64,000 nucleotides of DNA, from positions 62,001-126,000 of the forward strand of contig NZ_JAFBIS010000005.1 of the NCBI RefSeq assembly GCF_021531435.1. The letters are read 5' to 3'. Both the position numbers and the translations under genes were made by a program. The notes under the pieces were generated by a model. It was not told the DNA's origin, searched no databases, and saw only the letters and a program-made list of their open reading frames with translations. How positions within the stretch are numbered: the stretch's first letter is position 1; each line of letters starts with the position of its first letter. Below, piece after piece: positions 24,272-32,501 of the stretch. This stretch comes from Oscillibacter valericigenes (GTDB lineage Bacteria > Bacillota > Clostridia > Oscillospirales > Oscillospiraceae).

Positions 24272-25519
24272 TTATTCGTAAATGGGGAAACGGCGGCACA
24301 GGGCGTCCACCTCGGAACGAACCTGGTAGCGGCAGCCCTCAAAGTCCCGGGCCACCATGCCCATCCACCGGGCAATTTCTATCATCTCCGGCTCCTTGAA
24401 GCCCCGGGAGGTGACGGCGGGAGTGCCCACCCGGACACCGCTGGTAACGAAGGGCTTTTCCGGGTCGTTGGGGATAGCGTTCTTGTTGACGGTGATCTGC
24501 ACCGCGTCCAGGCGGTTCTCAAACTCCTTGCCGGTGATGTGGAAGGGCCGCAGGTCCAGCAGGCACAGGTGATTGTCAGTGCCGCCGGATACCAGCCGGA
24601 AGCCCTGCTTCGTCAGTTCTTCAGAGAGGACCTTGGCATTCTTCACCACCTGCTCGCCATAGGCTTTGAACTCCGGCTTCAACGCCTCGCCCAGGCAGAT
24701 GGCCTTGGCAGCGATGACGTGCTCCAGAGAGCCGCCCTGAGTGCCGGGGAATACAGCGGAGTTGATTTTCTTGTAGATCGTCTCATCATTGCAGAGGATC
24801 ATGCCGCCCCGGGGGCCCCGCAGGGTCTTGTGGGTGGTGGTGGTCACCACGTCGGCGTAGGGGATGGGGGAGGGATGGACCCCGGCGGCCACCAGCCCCG
24901 CGATGTGGGCCATGTCCACCATCAGATAGGCACCTACCTCGCCAGCGATGGCCCGGAACCGGGGGAAGTCCAGCGTCCGGGGATAGGCACTGGCACCTGC
25001 CAGGATCAGCTTAGGCTTGCATTCCTTCGCCAGTTCCAGCACCTTGTCGTAGTCGATGACCTCGGTGTCGTCCTCCACACCGTAGGGGACGATGTGGAAA
25101 TACTTGCCGGAAATATTGACGGGACTGCCGTGGCTCAGATGGCCGCCGTGGGCCAGACTCATGCTCAGCACGGTGTCGCCGGGCTGCAGCAGGGCGAAAA
25201 AGGCCGACAGATTGGCGTTGGCACCGGAGTGGGGCTGGACGTTGGCATAATTACAGCCGAACAGCTCGCAGGCCCGGCGGCGGGCCAGGTCCTCGGTAAC
25301 GTCCACGGCGTAGCAGCCGCCGTAGTACCGCTTGCCGGGGTAACCCTCGGCGTATTTATTCGTCAGGCAGGAGCCTTGCGCCAGCATCACCGCCTCGCTG
25401 ACGATGTTCTCTGATGCGATCAGTTCAATATGGCATCGTTCCCGGGCAAATTCCTCCTGAATGGAGGCCCCCACCTCCGGGTCGTACTGGGAGAGAAACT
25501 CCATAGATTGCTGAAGCAT
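24272..25519 (-). CDS. glyA: Serine hydroxymethyltransferase
   Basis: A 415-residue enzyme of normal length. It converts serine and tetrahydrofolate to glycine and 5,10-methylene-THF. Marks: [12 protein letters not shown] near the start, [40 protein letters not shown], and the PLP lysine in [15 protein letters not shown]. Start at 25519 is set by GGAGGACTTTTTCATG and by family length; the open frame extends 27 codons further without support. The neighbouring 5-formyl-THF cyclo-ligase also belongs to one-carbon folate metabolism. Confidence 0.97.
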   Translation of the reverse strand: MLQQSMEFLSQYDPEVGASIQEEFARERCHIELIASENIVSEAVMLAQGSCLTNKYAEGYPGKRYYGGCYAVDVTEDLARRRACELFGCNYANVQPHSGANANLSAFFALLQPGDTVLSMSLAHGGHLSHGSPVNISGKYFHIVPYGVEDDTEVIDYDKVLELAKECKPKLILAGASAYPRTLDFPRFRAIAGEVGAYLMVDMAHIAGLVAAGVHPSPIPYADVVTTTTHKTLRGPRGGMILCNDETIYKKINSAVFPGTQGGSLEHVIAAKAICLGEALKPEFKAYGEQVVKNAKVLSEELTKQGFRLVSGGTDNHLCLLDLRPFHITGKEFENRLDAVQITVNKNAIPNDPEKPFVTSGVRVGTPAVTSRGFKEPEMIEIARWMGMVARDFEGCRYQVRSEVDALCRRFPIYE

Positions 25520-25571
25520 GAAAAAGTCCTCCTTTGGAAAGCGGCGCTGCCGCCGAAAACGTATTGCGTCC

Positions 25572-25600
25572 ATTGTACGGGAGAAGAGCGGATTTGACAA
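25572..25600 (-). promoter_or_regulatory. glyA promoter
   Basis: TTGTCA (25595-25600), 17-bp spacer, TACAAT (25572-25577), about 50 bp before the glyA start. Confidence 0.78.
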
Positions 25601-25654
25601 CCGACGGTTTTCACGGAAAACAGAGGACTTTTTCAGGAAAAACAGCCAATTTTG

Positions 25655-26242
25655 TCAACCCAGCCGCGCGGGGATGCCGTCCTCGTACAAGCCGCGCTCC
25701 GTCAGTACCCAGGGGACGGGCATGTCCCAGGGCTCCAGGGGGATCTCCTCCCGGATGAGCTTTTCCCGGCACAGCAGCACCGTGCCGCCCCGGTAACCGG
25801 AGAGAAAGCGGTCGTAGTAGCCCCCGCCCCGGCCCAGGCGCTGTCCCAGATGATTGCAGGCGACACAGGGGAGGACGGCGAAGTCCACCTCGTCCATGTC
25901 CACCTCGGGGGCAGCGGCAGGCGGCTCCGGGATGCCGTAAGCGCCGGGGACCAACTGGTCAAGCGCCGTGACCTGGCGCAGTTCCATGATACCCGGCCCC
26001 GTGCACAGCGGCACGCACAGCCACTTCCCGGCGGCGAGAGCGTCCTCCAGAATGGGCCGGGTGTCGATTTCCCGTTCCGAGCCCACAAAGCAGAACACCG
26101 TCCCGGCGGCCTGGTATTCCGGCATGGCCAGCAGATGGGCGGCGATGGCCCGGCTGCTGGCCTCCTTGTAGCGGGGAGAGAGCTGGCGCTCCAACTCCCG
26201 GATGACGCGGCGGAGCCGCTGCTTGTCCTCTGCTTTCGTCAT
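25655..26242 (-). CDS. 5-formyltetrahydrofolate cyclo-ligase
   Basis: A 195-residue ATP-dependent enzyme converting 5-formyl-THF to 5,10-methenyl-THF. Family marks: a basic N-terminal RRVIRELERQLSPRYKEASSRAIAAHL, FCFVGSEREIDTRPIL, and the C-terminal nucleotide-binding LGRGGGYYDRFLSGYRG. It overlaps the end of the polymerase gene by 4 nt (ATG inside the stop region), so translation is probably coupled. It removes 5-formyl-THF, a by-product of SHMT and an SHMT inhibitor; glyA is the next gene downstream. Confidence 0.95.
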   Translation of the reverse strand: MTKAEDKQRLRRVIRELERQLSPRYKEASSRAIAAHLLAMPEYQAAGTVFCFVGSEREIDTRPILEDALAAGKWLCVPLCTGPGIMELRQVTALDQLVPGAYGIPEPPAAAPEVDMDEVDFAVLPCVACNHLGQRLGRGGGYYDRFLSGYRGGTVLLCREKLIREEIPLEPWDMPVPWVLTERGLYEDGIPARLG

Positions 26243-27447
26243 GGTAAGGGGTCCTCCTCTTTTTCCGGCCGGGCGGCGCCGAAGACGATGGCGTCCGCGC
26301 CAAATTTTTTCCGTATCTGCTCCATGGCGCCCTCCAGCTTCTCCTGCTTTTCCTTGCCGGGGCCGGAGCTGAACAGATCCACCTGCTCATAGGCTTCGCC
26401 CTCCTGGACCAGATGGATGGCGGTGACCGTCAGCGCCCGGATGGGAGATGGCGGCTTCCAGAGCTCATACAGCAGCTCCATGGCGGCGTCCGTCAGGTCC
26501 CGAATGAGATGGGTGGGGGCGGCAAGCTGCCGCTGGCGGGAGCGGTCGTGGAACTGGGGGTCCCGGACCGTCACCTGGACGCCGCCCGCATACAGCCCCG
26601 CGTGCCGCAGACGGGAGGCCACGGAGTCCGCCAGCACGGCGATGCCAGCGTGGACCTGCTCCCGGGTGGTGAGGTTCTGCGGAAAGGTGGTGCCGTTGCC
26701 CACGGACTTCACCGGCTCCGTGTCATACCGGGAGCGCACCGGGTCCCGGTCCAGGCCGTTAGCGTAATCGTAAAGCTGGGTGCCCATTTTGCCCATCAGG
26801 GTCTCCAGCATCTCCGGCTTGCAGGCGGCCAGCTGGCCGATGGTGGTGATGCCGTACTGCTTTAAGAGTTTCCGGGCGGCGCCGCCCACATACAGCAGAT
26901 CCCCCACCGGCAGGGGCCACACCAGCTCATTCCAGTTTTCTCGGGAGATGACGGTGGTGGCGTCGGGCTTTTTATAGTCGCTGCCCAGCTTGGCAAAGAC
27001 CTTGTTGAAGCTGACGCCCACGGAGAGAGTCAGCCCCAGCTGCCGCTTCATCCGCTCCCGCAAGGCGTCGGCCAAGGCCCTGGCGTCCCCGCCGAACAGG
27101 TGGAGGGTGTGGGTCACATCCAGCCAGCTCTCGTCGATGCCAAAGGGCTCCACCAGGTCGGTGTACTCGTCGTAAATGGCGTTGACTTTCCGGGAGTACT
27201 CCCGGTACAGGTCATGGTGGGGCGGCAGCAGCACCAGGTCCGGGCACTTCTTTTTGGCCTGCCAGATGGTCTCCGCCGTCTGGACGCCGAATTTCTTGGC
27301 AGGTTCGTTCTTCGCCAGGATGATGCCGTGGCGGGATTGGGGGTCGCCGCAGACGGCCATGGGCACGTCCCGCAGATCCGGGTGGCTCAACAGCTCCACG
27401 GAAGCGTAAAAGCAGTTCAGATCGCAGTGCAGGATGATGCGGTCCAC
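26239..27447 (-). CDS. dinB: Y-family translesion DNA polymerase IV
   Basis: A 402-residue DinB-type polymerase. Palm motifs ILHCDLNCFYASVE (metal Asp) and EPFGIDESWLDVT (the Asp-Glu pair) are intact; the HhH region at KLLKQYGITTIGQLA and the little-finger domain follow. QVDLFS near residue 370 is a beta-clamp-binding peptide. The start is the GTG at 27447, preceded by AAAGGGGGG; a TTG further up is less likely. It copies damaged templates at low fidelity. A LexA-like box overlaps its promoter. Confidence 0.95.
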   Translation of the reverse strand: MDRIILHCDLNCFYASVELLSHPDLRDVPMAVCGDPQSRHGIILAKNEPAKKFGVQTAETIWQAKKKCPDLVLLPPHHDLYREYSRKVNAIYDEYTDLVEPFGIDESWLDVTHTLHLFGGDARALADALRERMKRQLGLTLSVGVSFNKVFAKLGSDYKKPDATTVISRENWNELVWPLPVGDLLYVGGAARKLLKQYGITTIGQLAACKPEMLETLMGKMGTQLYDYANGLDRDPVRSRYDTEPVKSVGNGTTFPQNLTTREQVHAGIAVLADSVASRLRHAGLYAGGVQVTVRDPQFHDRSRQRQLAAPTHLIRDLTDAAMELLYELWKPPSPIRALTVTAIHLVQEGEAYEQVDLFSSGPGKEKQEKLEGAMEQIRKKFGADAIVFGAARPEKEEDPLP

Positions 27448-27475
27448 GGTATCCCCCCTTTCATTCAATATTCCT

Positions 27476-27494
27476 ATAATAGCACATTTGTTCG
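27476..27494 (-). promoter_or_regulatory. LexA/DinR-like box overlapping the dinB promoter
   Basis: On the minus strand CGAACAAATGTGC (27482-27494) matches the Gram-positive SOS box CGAACNNNNGTTC except for one base (GTG for GTT). It abuts the -10 hexamer TATTAT (27476-27481). Repression by LexA is inferred. Confidence 0.55.
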
Positions 27495-27580
27495 GAAAAG
27501 AAAAGCCGGATTTCGAAAAAAGGGGAGGGGCGGTACGCAGAAGCGCACCGCTCCTCCCGGAGTAAAAAGTATGGACGGGA

Positions 27581-28273
27581 TCAGATGATGCCCATCAGCA
27601 CCAGTGCCAGGGTCACGAAGGTAGCAAGCAGGGCCAGGGAGAACAGCAGGAAGCCGGCGTTCAGCTTGCGGGCGGACTGCTGGGGCGCGTGGGACTCCGG
27701 CACCAGCTTGGCTTTCCGCAGGGCGGTGACCACAGGCTTGTACAGCAGCAGGATCAGAGCCATGTTGAGACCCCCCTTGACCACGTTGAAGGGCAGGAAC
27801 ACGGACAGCATCATGCCGGCTACCATTTCACGGGGCACGCCCATGTACAGGGGGGTAATGAGGTAGTTCCACAGCATCATCACAATGGTCAGGAGCACCA
27901 CGCCCAGAGCCAGGCCGATGATGGCGCCCTTCTTGGTGTGGATGCGCTTGTACACAAAAGCGGCGGTGCAGCAGAAGGCGCAGGTGGCCAGCATGTTCAT
28001 AATGAGGCCGATGATGCCGGTGTCGCTGACGGTGAACATCTCAACGACGGCTACTACAATAGAGATGATGGCGGCGGCCAGAGGGCCGAAGACGAAACCG
28101 CCGATGCAGATGACGGTGTCCTTCAGGTCCAGCTGCAAAAAGCCGGAGACCTGGGGCAGCATCTTGGAGAGGACCATCACCACATAGGCGATGGCGGTCA
28201 GCATGGCCATGGAGGTGATGGTTTTGACATTGGACTTGGTGGCAGGGATGGCGTTGACATTGGGTTCGGACAT
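27581..28273 (-). CDS. ribU: ECF transporter S component for riboflavin (RibU-like)
   Basis: A 230-residue membrane protein with six predicted helices, of the ECF substrate-binding type (MLTAIAYVVMVLSKMLP, LQLDLKDTVICIGGFVFGPLAAAIISIVVAVVEM, and FNVVKGGLNMALILLLYKPV). The FMN riboswitch upstream identifies the vitamin. It would need the shared EcfA/EcfT module encoded elsewhere. The start at 28273 is set by AAAGGAG; the longer open frame upstream runs into the leader. A C-terminal extra helix (FLLFSLALLATFVTLALVLMG) extends beyond the usual RibU length. Confidence 0.92.
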   Translation of the reverse strand: MSEPNVNAIPATKSNVKTITSMAMLTAIAYVVMVLSKMLPQVSGFLQLDLKDTVICIGGFVFGPLAAAIISIVVAVVEMFTVSDTGIIGLIMNMLATCAFCCTAAFVYKRIHTKKGAIIGLALGVVLLTIVMMLWNYLITPLYMGVPREMVAGMMLSVFLPFNVVKGGLNMALILLLYKPVVTALRKAKLVPESHAPQQSARKLNAGFLLFSLALLATFVTLALVLMGII

Positions 28274-28509
28274 AAAAATACACTCCTTTGTTGTTTTGAA
28301 AACACCCTGGATGCTTTGACTTCTCTCCAAGGTGATCTCAGGAACCTCTGCTCCACTTCGCGCACATGTCCCGGCGGCATTTTTTCCGCCCAGCTTCGTT
28401 AAAAATCTTTGAAATCCCTTGGGATTCCTGCAGATTTTTGCCTCGCCGGACAAAAAAACTGCCCCGATCCACATACACGAATTGAATCAGAGCTTCCTAC
28501 AACAAAGAA

Positions 28510-28526
28510 GCGCGTCAAAAACGCGC
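28510..28526 (-). terminator. Likely expression-platform hairpin of the FMN riboswitch
   Basis: GCGCGT, 5-nt loop TTTTG, ACGCGC on the minus strand, then TTCTTTGTT. It begins about 15 bp after the aptamer and could end transcription when FMN is bound. The U-tract is imperfect. Confidence 0.5.
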
Positions 28527-28540
28527 GGCCTTGCCGCACT

Positions 28541-28658
28541 CATCTTCTTCCATCCAGACTATACTGTTGGTCCCGGAGTTTCACCGGGTCAGCGGATACC
28601 GAAGGTATCCGGTCGCGGACTTTACCGCCAGTGGGGAATTTCGCCCCGCCCTGAAGAC
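28541..28658 (-). ncRNA. FMN riboswitch (RFN element)
   Basis: Read on the minus strand, the conserved blocks occur in order: AGGGCGGGGCGAAAUUCCCC, ACUGGCGGUAAAGUCCGCGA, a variable hairpin closed by GGAUACC/GGUAUCC, then UGACCCGGUGAAACUCCGGG and ACCAACAGUAUAGUCUGGAU, closed by the outer stem UCUUC/GAAGA. All junction signatures of the family are present. It lies about 270 nt before ribU and should reduce its expression when FMN is plentiful. Confidence 0.97.
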
Positions 28659-28685
28659 AAAGTATTCAGTTGTTTCCTGTGGGAT

Positions 28686-28714
28686 ATTATATGACAGTCT
28701 CCATCAAAAAGCAA
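28686..28714 (-). promoter_or_regulatory. Promoter of the riboswitch-ribU transcript
   Basis: TTGCTT (28709-28714), 17-bp spacer, TATAAT (28686-28691). Transcription should start near 28679, about 20 nt before the aptamer. Confidence 0.85.
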
Positions 28715-28737
28715 CCCCTAATTTTTTTCGCTTCCCC

Positions 28738-28766
28738 TTTACAAATTCAAACGAATGTTCTATACT
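28738..28766 (+). promoter_or_regulatory. Promoter of the SLOG-fold gene
   Basis: TTTACA (28738-28743), 17-bp spacer, TATACT (28761-28766), about 30 bp before the ATG and divergent from the ribU promoter. Confidence 0.78.
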
Positions 28767-28797
28767 GAAAACAGCTATCAAAAGGGGAGGTGCTGCC

Positions 28798-29307
28798 ATG
28801 CGTGCCAGACAGGAATCCTGCTGCTTTACCGGCCACCGGCCGGGAAAACTGCCCTGGCGGTATAACGAGTTCGACCCCCGCTGCCTGAAGCTGAAGCGCC
28901 GCATTGCCGACGCGGTGGAGCTGGCCTATGAGCAGGGCTTCCGCCATTTTCTCTGCGGCATGGCCATGGGCTGTGACCTCTATTTCTGCGAGGCGGTGCT
29001 GGCCCTGCGGGAGCGTCACCCCGATGTGACGGTGGAAGCGGCCATCCCCTGTCCCACCCAGGCCGACGCCTGGCCGCCCGCCCAGCGGGAGCGGTATGAC
29101 CGCCTGGTGGCGGCCTGCGACTTTGAGACGATGGTGTCCGGCCAGTACACTTCCACCTGTATGCTGCGCCGGGACCGCTATCTGGTGGACCACGCGTCGC
29201 TGCTTATCGCCGCGTTTGACGGCACTTCCGGCGGCACCCGGTACACGGTGGAATATGCGTTGAACCAGGGACTGGCCATCGTGGACCTGCCGATTTTGGC
29301 TGAGTAA
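28798..29307 (+). CDS. DUF1273/SLOG-fold (YpsA-like) protein
   Basis: A 169-residue protein with the DUF1273 start CCFTGHRPGKLPWRYNE, then FLCGMAMGCDLYFCEAVL (Rossmann-like Gly-rich turn), VTVEAAIPCPTQADAWP, and LIAAFDGTSGGTRYTVEYAL. SLOG proteins bind nucleotides or nucleotide-derived signals; B. subtilis YpsA influences cell division, but the biochemical role is unsettled. The start at 28798 follows GGGGAGG; an upstream in-frame extension runs through the riboswitch and is not real. Confidence 0.88.
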   Translation: MRARQESCCFTGHRPGKLPWRYNEFDPRCLKLKRRIADAVELAYEQGFRHFLCGMAMGCDLYFCEAVLALRERHPDVTVEAAIPCPTQADAWPPAQRERYDRLVAACDFETMVSGQYTSTCMLRRDRYLVDHASLLIAAFDGTSGGTRYTVEYALNQGLAIVDLPILAE

Positions 29308-29394
29308 ACGAAAGCCATACAAGAATTTAACAAAATCTTGATAGCGTTTTTTCCGGCGCAGCGGGTATACTGGTGTCGGAAAGGCGGTGGCGCG

Positions 29395-29580
29395 GTGAAT
29401 ATTATCCCCTTGATGCAGGAGCTGGAGGCCGTGGGCTTCCGGGAAGAACTTTTGGACCGGGCCGTAGCCCTGGCCGGCGCGGACCGCCTGCTCTACCGCC
29501 GCCTGTGCCGGGCGGTGTCGGAGGGCGGCATGGCGCCCCAGGAGGCCCTGGACGCCGTCATGCGGGAGGTATCCAACTGA
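29395..29580 (+). CDS. Small helical protein, unknown function
   Basis: A 61-residue acidic helical protein starting at GTG 29395, behind GGAAAGGCGG. The sequence alternates hydrophobic and charged residues (PLMQELEAVGFREELLDRAV) and has no membrane segment or cysteine cluster other than one Cys. It ends before a terminator. I recognise no family, but the ribosome site and the terminator support a real small gene. Confidence 0.55.
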   Translation: MNIIPLMQELEAVGFREELLDRAVALAGADRLLYRRLCRAVSEGGMAPQEALDAVMREVSN

Positions 29581-29587
29581 ATCCGTG

Positions 29588-29615
29588 AAACAGTCCCGAA
29601 GGGGGCTGTTTTTTT
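29588..29615 (+). terminator. Intrinsic terminator
   Basis: AACAGTCCC pairs with GGGGCTGTT (one wobble), loop GAAG, followed by seven T residues. Confidence 0.8.
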
Positions 29616-29726
29616 GCGTCTTTTCACCGCGCAACCTGAGATTGCGGAAGTTCCATGCCCGGTTGCTGGACGGCATAGAGAAATTTTGCTATGATGGTGC
29701 CACTACTAAAGAAAGGGAGCGGGGCC

Positions 29727-30077
29727 ATGACATTTGGAGAGAAGCTGCAAAGCCTGCGGCAAAAAGCGGGTATGAGCCAGGACGTCCTGGCGGAGAAGCT
29801 GGACGTCAGCCGCCAGGCGGTGAGCCGCTGGGAGCGGAACGAGACGATGCCGGAGACAGAGAAGGTCATCCTTTTGGCAGACCTGTTCGGCGTTACCACG
29901 GACTATCAGCTGCGGCCGGAGGTCGAGAGACAGGAGCCCATCCGCCGGGAGAAATCCAACCGATTTTTGACGGAGCATCTGGGAACCCTGGCACGAATTT
30001 TGGGCTGGGCGGCGGTGGCTTGGGGTGCACTGGACTTATTGGGCATCCTGAATATCGCAAGGGTGTTATGGTATTGA
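29727..30077 (+). CDS. XRE-family HTH regulator with C-terminal membrane segment
   Basis: A 116-residue protein. Residues 1-65 form an XRE helix-turn-helix (FGEKLQSLRQKAGMSQDVLAEKLDVSRQAVSRWERNETMPE, then LADLFGVTTDYQL). A basic linker follows, and residues 93-114 are hydrophobic (ARILGWAAVAWGALDLLGIL), so the regulator may be membrane-tethered. The start at 29727 follows GAAAGGGAG. The next gene, 14 nt on, encodes a tiny membrane protein. Confidence 0.88.
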   Translation: MTFGEKLQSLRQKAGMSQDVLAEKLDVSRQAVSRWERNETMPETEKVILLADLFGVTTDYQLRPEVERQEPIRREKSNRFLTEHLGTLARILGWAAVAWGALDLLGILNIARVLWY

Positions 30078-30091
30078 AAGGGGAGGGACGT

Positions 30092-30229
30092 ATGGAATCC
30101 TTTGGTACAACCATGCTGGTGTCGGCATTTGTGCTGCCGACTTTGCTTGCCGCGTTGAAGATCGCCGTGGGGATCGCCCTGATCCGGTTCGGCAAACGAT
30201 ATGAACAGGACAAAAAAGAGCGACGGTAA
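30092..30229 (+). CDS. 45-residue single-span membrane protein
   Basis: A very small gene with ribosome site GGGGAGGG 6 nt before the ATG. The product has one hydrophobic helix (about residues 7-32) and a basic tail KRYEQDKKERR, so the C-terminus should face the cytoplasm. Paired with an XRE regulator that also carries a membrane helix, it may sequester or tether that regulator; that is inference from position. Confidence 0.65.
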   Translation: MESFGTTMLVSAFVLPTLLAALKIAVGIALIRFGKRYEQDKKERR

Positions 30230-30246
30230 AAACCGTCGCTCTTTCT
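30214..30246. terminator. Bidirectional terminator
   Basis: The stem AGAGCGACGGT/ACCGTCGCTCT with an AAAA loop and A- and T-rich flanks lies between the convergent small membrane protein and dehydrogenase genes. Its left arm overlaps the last codons of the former. Confidence 0.88.
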
Positions 30247-30257
30247 GCATGTGGGAA

Positions 30258-31439
30258 TTAGTAGCACTTGCGGTAGATGGCCTCTTCGCTCTCCAGATCG
30301 AAGGGATAGTAAGCATTGGTCATCAGGCGCTGCTGGTTGGCCTCCACGGACTGGGGGAAGGCCTTGAAGTCGGCCTCGGTGAAGCCGCAGTCCCGGAGGG
30401 GACGCAGGGGCAGGATGCGCTGCAGCAGGGCGTTCATCTCGGGGATGGCGTCCTTGGCCTCGCAGCCCAGGATACCGGCCACCAGTTCCTTGAAGCGCAT
30501 GATCTCGCCGTCGGGGTTCTTCTCGTCATAGTAGTCCATGATGGCGCCGAACAGCATGTAGTTGGACTCGCCGTGAGGCACGTGATAGGTGCCGCCCAGG
30601 GGGAAGCTCATGCCGTGAACAGGGCCGCAGCCGGCCTTCAGGAAGGCGATGCCGGCGTAGAAGGAAGCGGTGACGAACTGGTCCATGTACTCGAACCGGG
30701 CGTCGGGGCCCTTCTCGTCCAGCAGCTTGAAGCCCTTCAGGATCATGTCCATGGCCTTCTCGCTGAAGAGCTCGCTGGTGATGGTCTTGCGGTGGGGGCT
30801 CAGGAAGGACTCAGTGGCGTGCACCAGAGCGTCGATGGCGGAGCAGGCGAAGGGCTTGTAGGGCAGGGTGCGCAGCAGGTCGGGGATCAGGCAGACCTTG
30901 TTGGGGATGATGTCGTCGGAAACCAGGCCCAGCTTGGTCTCGCCGCCGGTCAGAACGCCGTCCTTCTCGTCCTTGACGATGGCCACGGAGATGTTGGTGC
31001 ACTCAGAGCCGGTGCCGCAGGTGGTGGGGATGGCGATGACGTCCTTCTCATGCACGACGGGGAAGCGCTTGAAGTACAGGTTGTGCACGGTGTCGGGACG
31101 CTGGCAGCCCAGCAGCTTGCACAGGTCCATGATGGCGCCGCCGCCGACGGCGATGACACGGTCATAGCTGTCATAGGGGATGGCGTCGTACATGGTCTGG
31201 ATCATGGCCTCGGAGGGCTCACCGGCGCCGAACTTCTCCTGGAACACGAACTGGCACTTCAGGCCCAGCTCCTCCATGAAGGGCTTGTAGATGAACTCGT
31301 TGGTCAGGACCACGTCGCGGTCGTTCAGCTTGAACTCCTCCGCCATCTGGGCGAAGGTCTGGAATTTGTACACGGTGGGGGCGAAGATGATCTCTCTCTT
31401 ATCAGCCATCAGAGAGGCGGAAAAAGCGTCCATAGCCAT
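30258..31439 (-). CDS. Iron-containing alcohol dehydrogenase, 4-hydroxybutyrate dehydrogenase-like
   Basis: A 393-residue group III alcohol dehydrogenase. Marks: AVGGGAIMDLCKLL (NAD-binding), IPTTCGTGSECTNISVA, SAIDALVHATESFLSP and GPVHGMSFPLGGTYHVPHGESN (the Asp/His iron ligands). The whole chain, including the N-terminal VYKFQTFAQMAEEF and VLTNEFIYKPF, closely resembles my recollection of Clostridium kluyveri 4-hydroxybutyrate dehydrogenase, which interconverts 4-hydroxybutyrate and succinate semialdehyde. Other succinate-pathway genes are not in the window. It follows the transketolase genes by 75 nt. Start at ATG 31439 behind AAAGGAG; a TTG at 31448 is possible. Confidence 0.88.
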   Translation of the reverse strand: MAMDAFSASLMADKREIIFAPTVYKFQTFAQMAEEFKLNDRDVVLTNEFIYKPFMEELGLKCQFVFQEKFGAGEPSEAMIQTMYDAIPYDSYDRVIAVGGGAIMDLCKLLGCQRPDTVHNLYFKRFPVVHEKDVIAIPTTCGTGSECTNISVAIVKDEKDGVLTGGETKLGLVSDDIIPNKVCLIPDLLRTLPYKPFACSAIDALVHATESFLSPHRKTITSELFSEKAMDMILKGFKLLDEKGPDARFEYMDQFVTASFYAGIAFLKAGCGPVHGMSFPLGGTYHVPHGESNYMLFGAIMDYYDEKNPDGEIMRFKELVAGILGCEAKDAIPEMNALLQRILPLRPLRDCGFTEADFKAFPQSVEANQQRLMTNAYYPFDLESEEAIYRKCY

Positions 31440-31478
31440 TGGAATCAACTCTCCTTTGAAATATAGAATTATTTGACG

Positions 31479-31502
31479 CTGTCCCGGCGCCCGCCGGGAC
31501 AG
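31479..31502 (-). other. Strong hairpin between transketolase and dehydrogenase genes
   Basis: An 11-bp perfect stem (CTGTCCCGGCG) with a 2-nt loop. The minus strand continues CGTCAAATAATTC, so it is not a classical terminator. It may lower dehydrogenase expression or protect the transketolase mRNA. Confidence 0.55.
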
Positions 31503-31514
31503 AAGTCAACGAAC

Positions 31515-32486
31515 TTACTTGCGGGAAACGGCCTTCTTCACGGCCTCGACAATGTTGGCGGCACGCAGGCCGAAGCGGTCCATCAGGTAGTCCTGGGGAC
31601 CCACCTCGCCGAACAGATCCTGTACGCCCACGAACTCCTGGATGGTGGGGCAGTTCTTGGCCAGGCAGTTAGCGACTACGGAGCCCAGACCGCAGGTGAC
31701 GTTGTGGTTCTCAGCGGTGACGATGGCGCCGGTCTCCTTGGCGGCCTTGATGACCAGCTCCTCGTCCAGGGGCTTCCAGGTGAACATATCGATGACGCGG
31801 ACGGAAATGCCCTCGGCCTGCAGGGACTCGTAGGCCTTCAGGCTCTCGTCCACCATGATGCCGGAGGTGATGATGGTGGCCACATCCTTGTCGCTCTCAT
31901 GCAGGACGACGCCCTTGCCGATCTCGAACTCGGAGCCCTCGCCGTAGACCTGGATGATGCCCTTGCGGACGAAGCGGGTGTAGGAAACGCCCTCCACGTT
32001 CACCAGCTGGCGGGTGATGCTGGCCAGCTGGTCGTAGTCAGCGGGGTCCAGCACGGTGGTCTCGGGGATGCTCAGGTACATGGCGGCATCCTCCAGAGGC
32101 ATATGGGTGCCGCCGTTGAAGGCAGCGGTCACACCGGCGTCGGAGCCCAGCACACGGACGCTGAGGCCGGCGTAAGCGGCGGACATGTAGATCTGGTCAT
32201 AGCAGCGGCGGGAGGAGAAGGTGCCGAAGGAGTGATAGAACACCTTCTTGCCGGTGGCGGCAAGGCCCGCGGCAACGCCGGCGCCGTTGGCCTCGGCGAT
32301 ACCGGCCTCAAAAGCGCGGTCGGGATAGTTTTTGCGCAGCATCTTGGTGTTGATGCAGCCCATCAGGTCGCAGTCCACGTAGCAGATGGACTTGTCCTCC
32401 GCCATCATCTCGTTCAGGGTCAGAGCGAGACCGTCGCGGCAGGCGCGGGAATCTTTCTTGTGCTCACCAATCAGTTTCACGTTCAT
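31515..32486 (-). CDS. Transketolase, C-terminal subunit (split enzyme)
   Basis: A 323-residue protein covering the pyrimidine-binding and C-terminal domains of transketolase. Marks: the catalytic-type Glu in FEAGIAEANGAGVAAGLAATG (activates TPP), YHSFGTFSSRRCYDQIYMSAAY and the late GIMVDESLKAYESLQAEGISVRVIDMFTWKPLD. It works together with the N-terminal subunit encoded 15 nt upstream to move two-carbon ketol units between sugar phosphates. The split form is common in Clostridia and archaea. Confidence 0.93.
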   Translation of the reverse strand: MNVKLIGEHKKDSRACRDGLALTLNEMMAEDKSICYVDCDLMGCINTKMLRKNYPDRAFEAGIAEANGAGVAAGLAATGKKVFYHSFGTFSSRRCYDQIYMSAAYAGLSVRVLGSDAGVTAAFNGGTHMPLEDAAMYLSIPETTVLDPADYDQLASITRQLVNVEGVSYTRFVRKGIIQVYGEGSEFEIGKGVVLHESDKDVATIITSGIMVDESLKAYESLQAEGISVRVIDMFTWKPLDEELVIKAAKETGAIVTAENHNVTCGLGSVVANCLAKNCPTIQEFVGVQDLFGEVGPQDYLMDRFGLRAANIVEAVKKAVSRK

Positions 32487-32501
32487 CGTTCTTTCCCTCC
32501 T

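Noticed and set aside
28531-28797. Upstream extension of the SLOG gene
   Set aside because: It reads through the FMN riboswitch on the opposite strand; the ATG at 28798 has its own promoter and ribosome site.
31479-31502. Hairpin taken as a full terminator ending the transketolase operon
   Set aside because: No T-tract follows and no promoter was found before the dehydrogenase gene, so cotranscription with reduced level is more likely.
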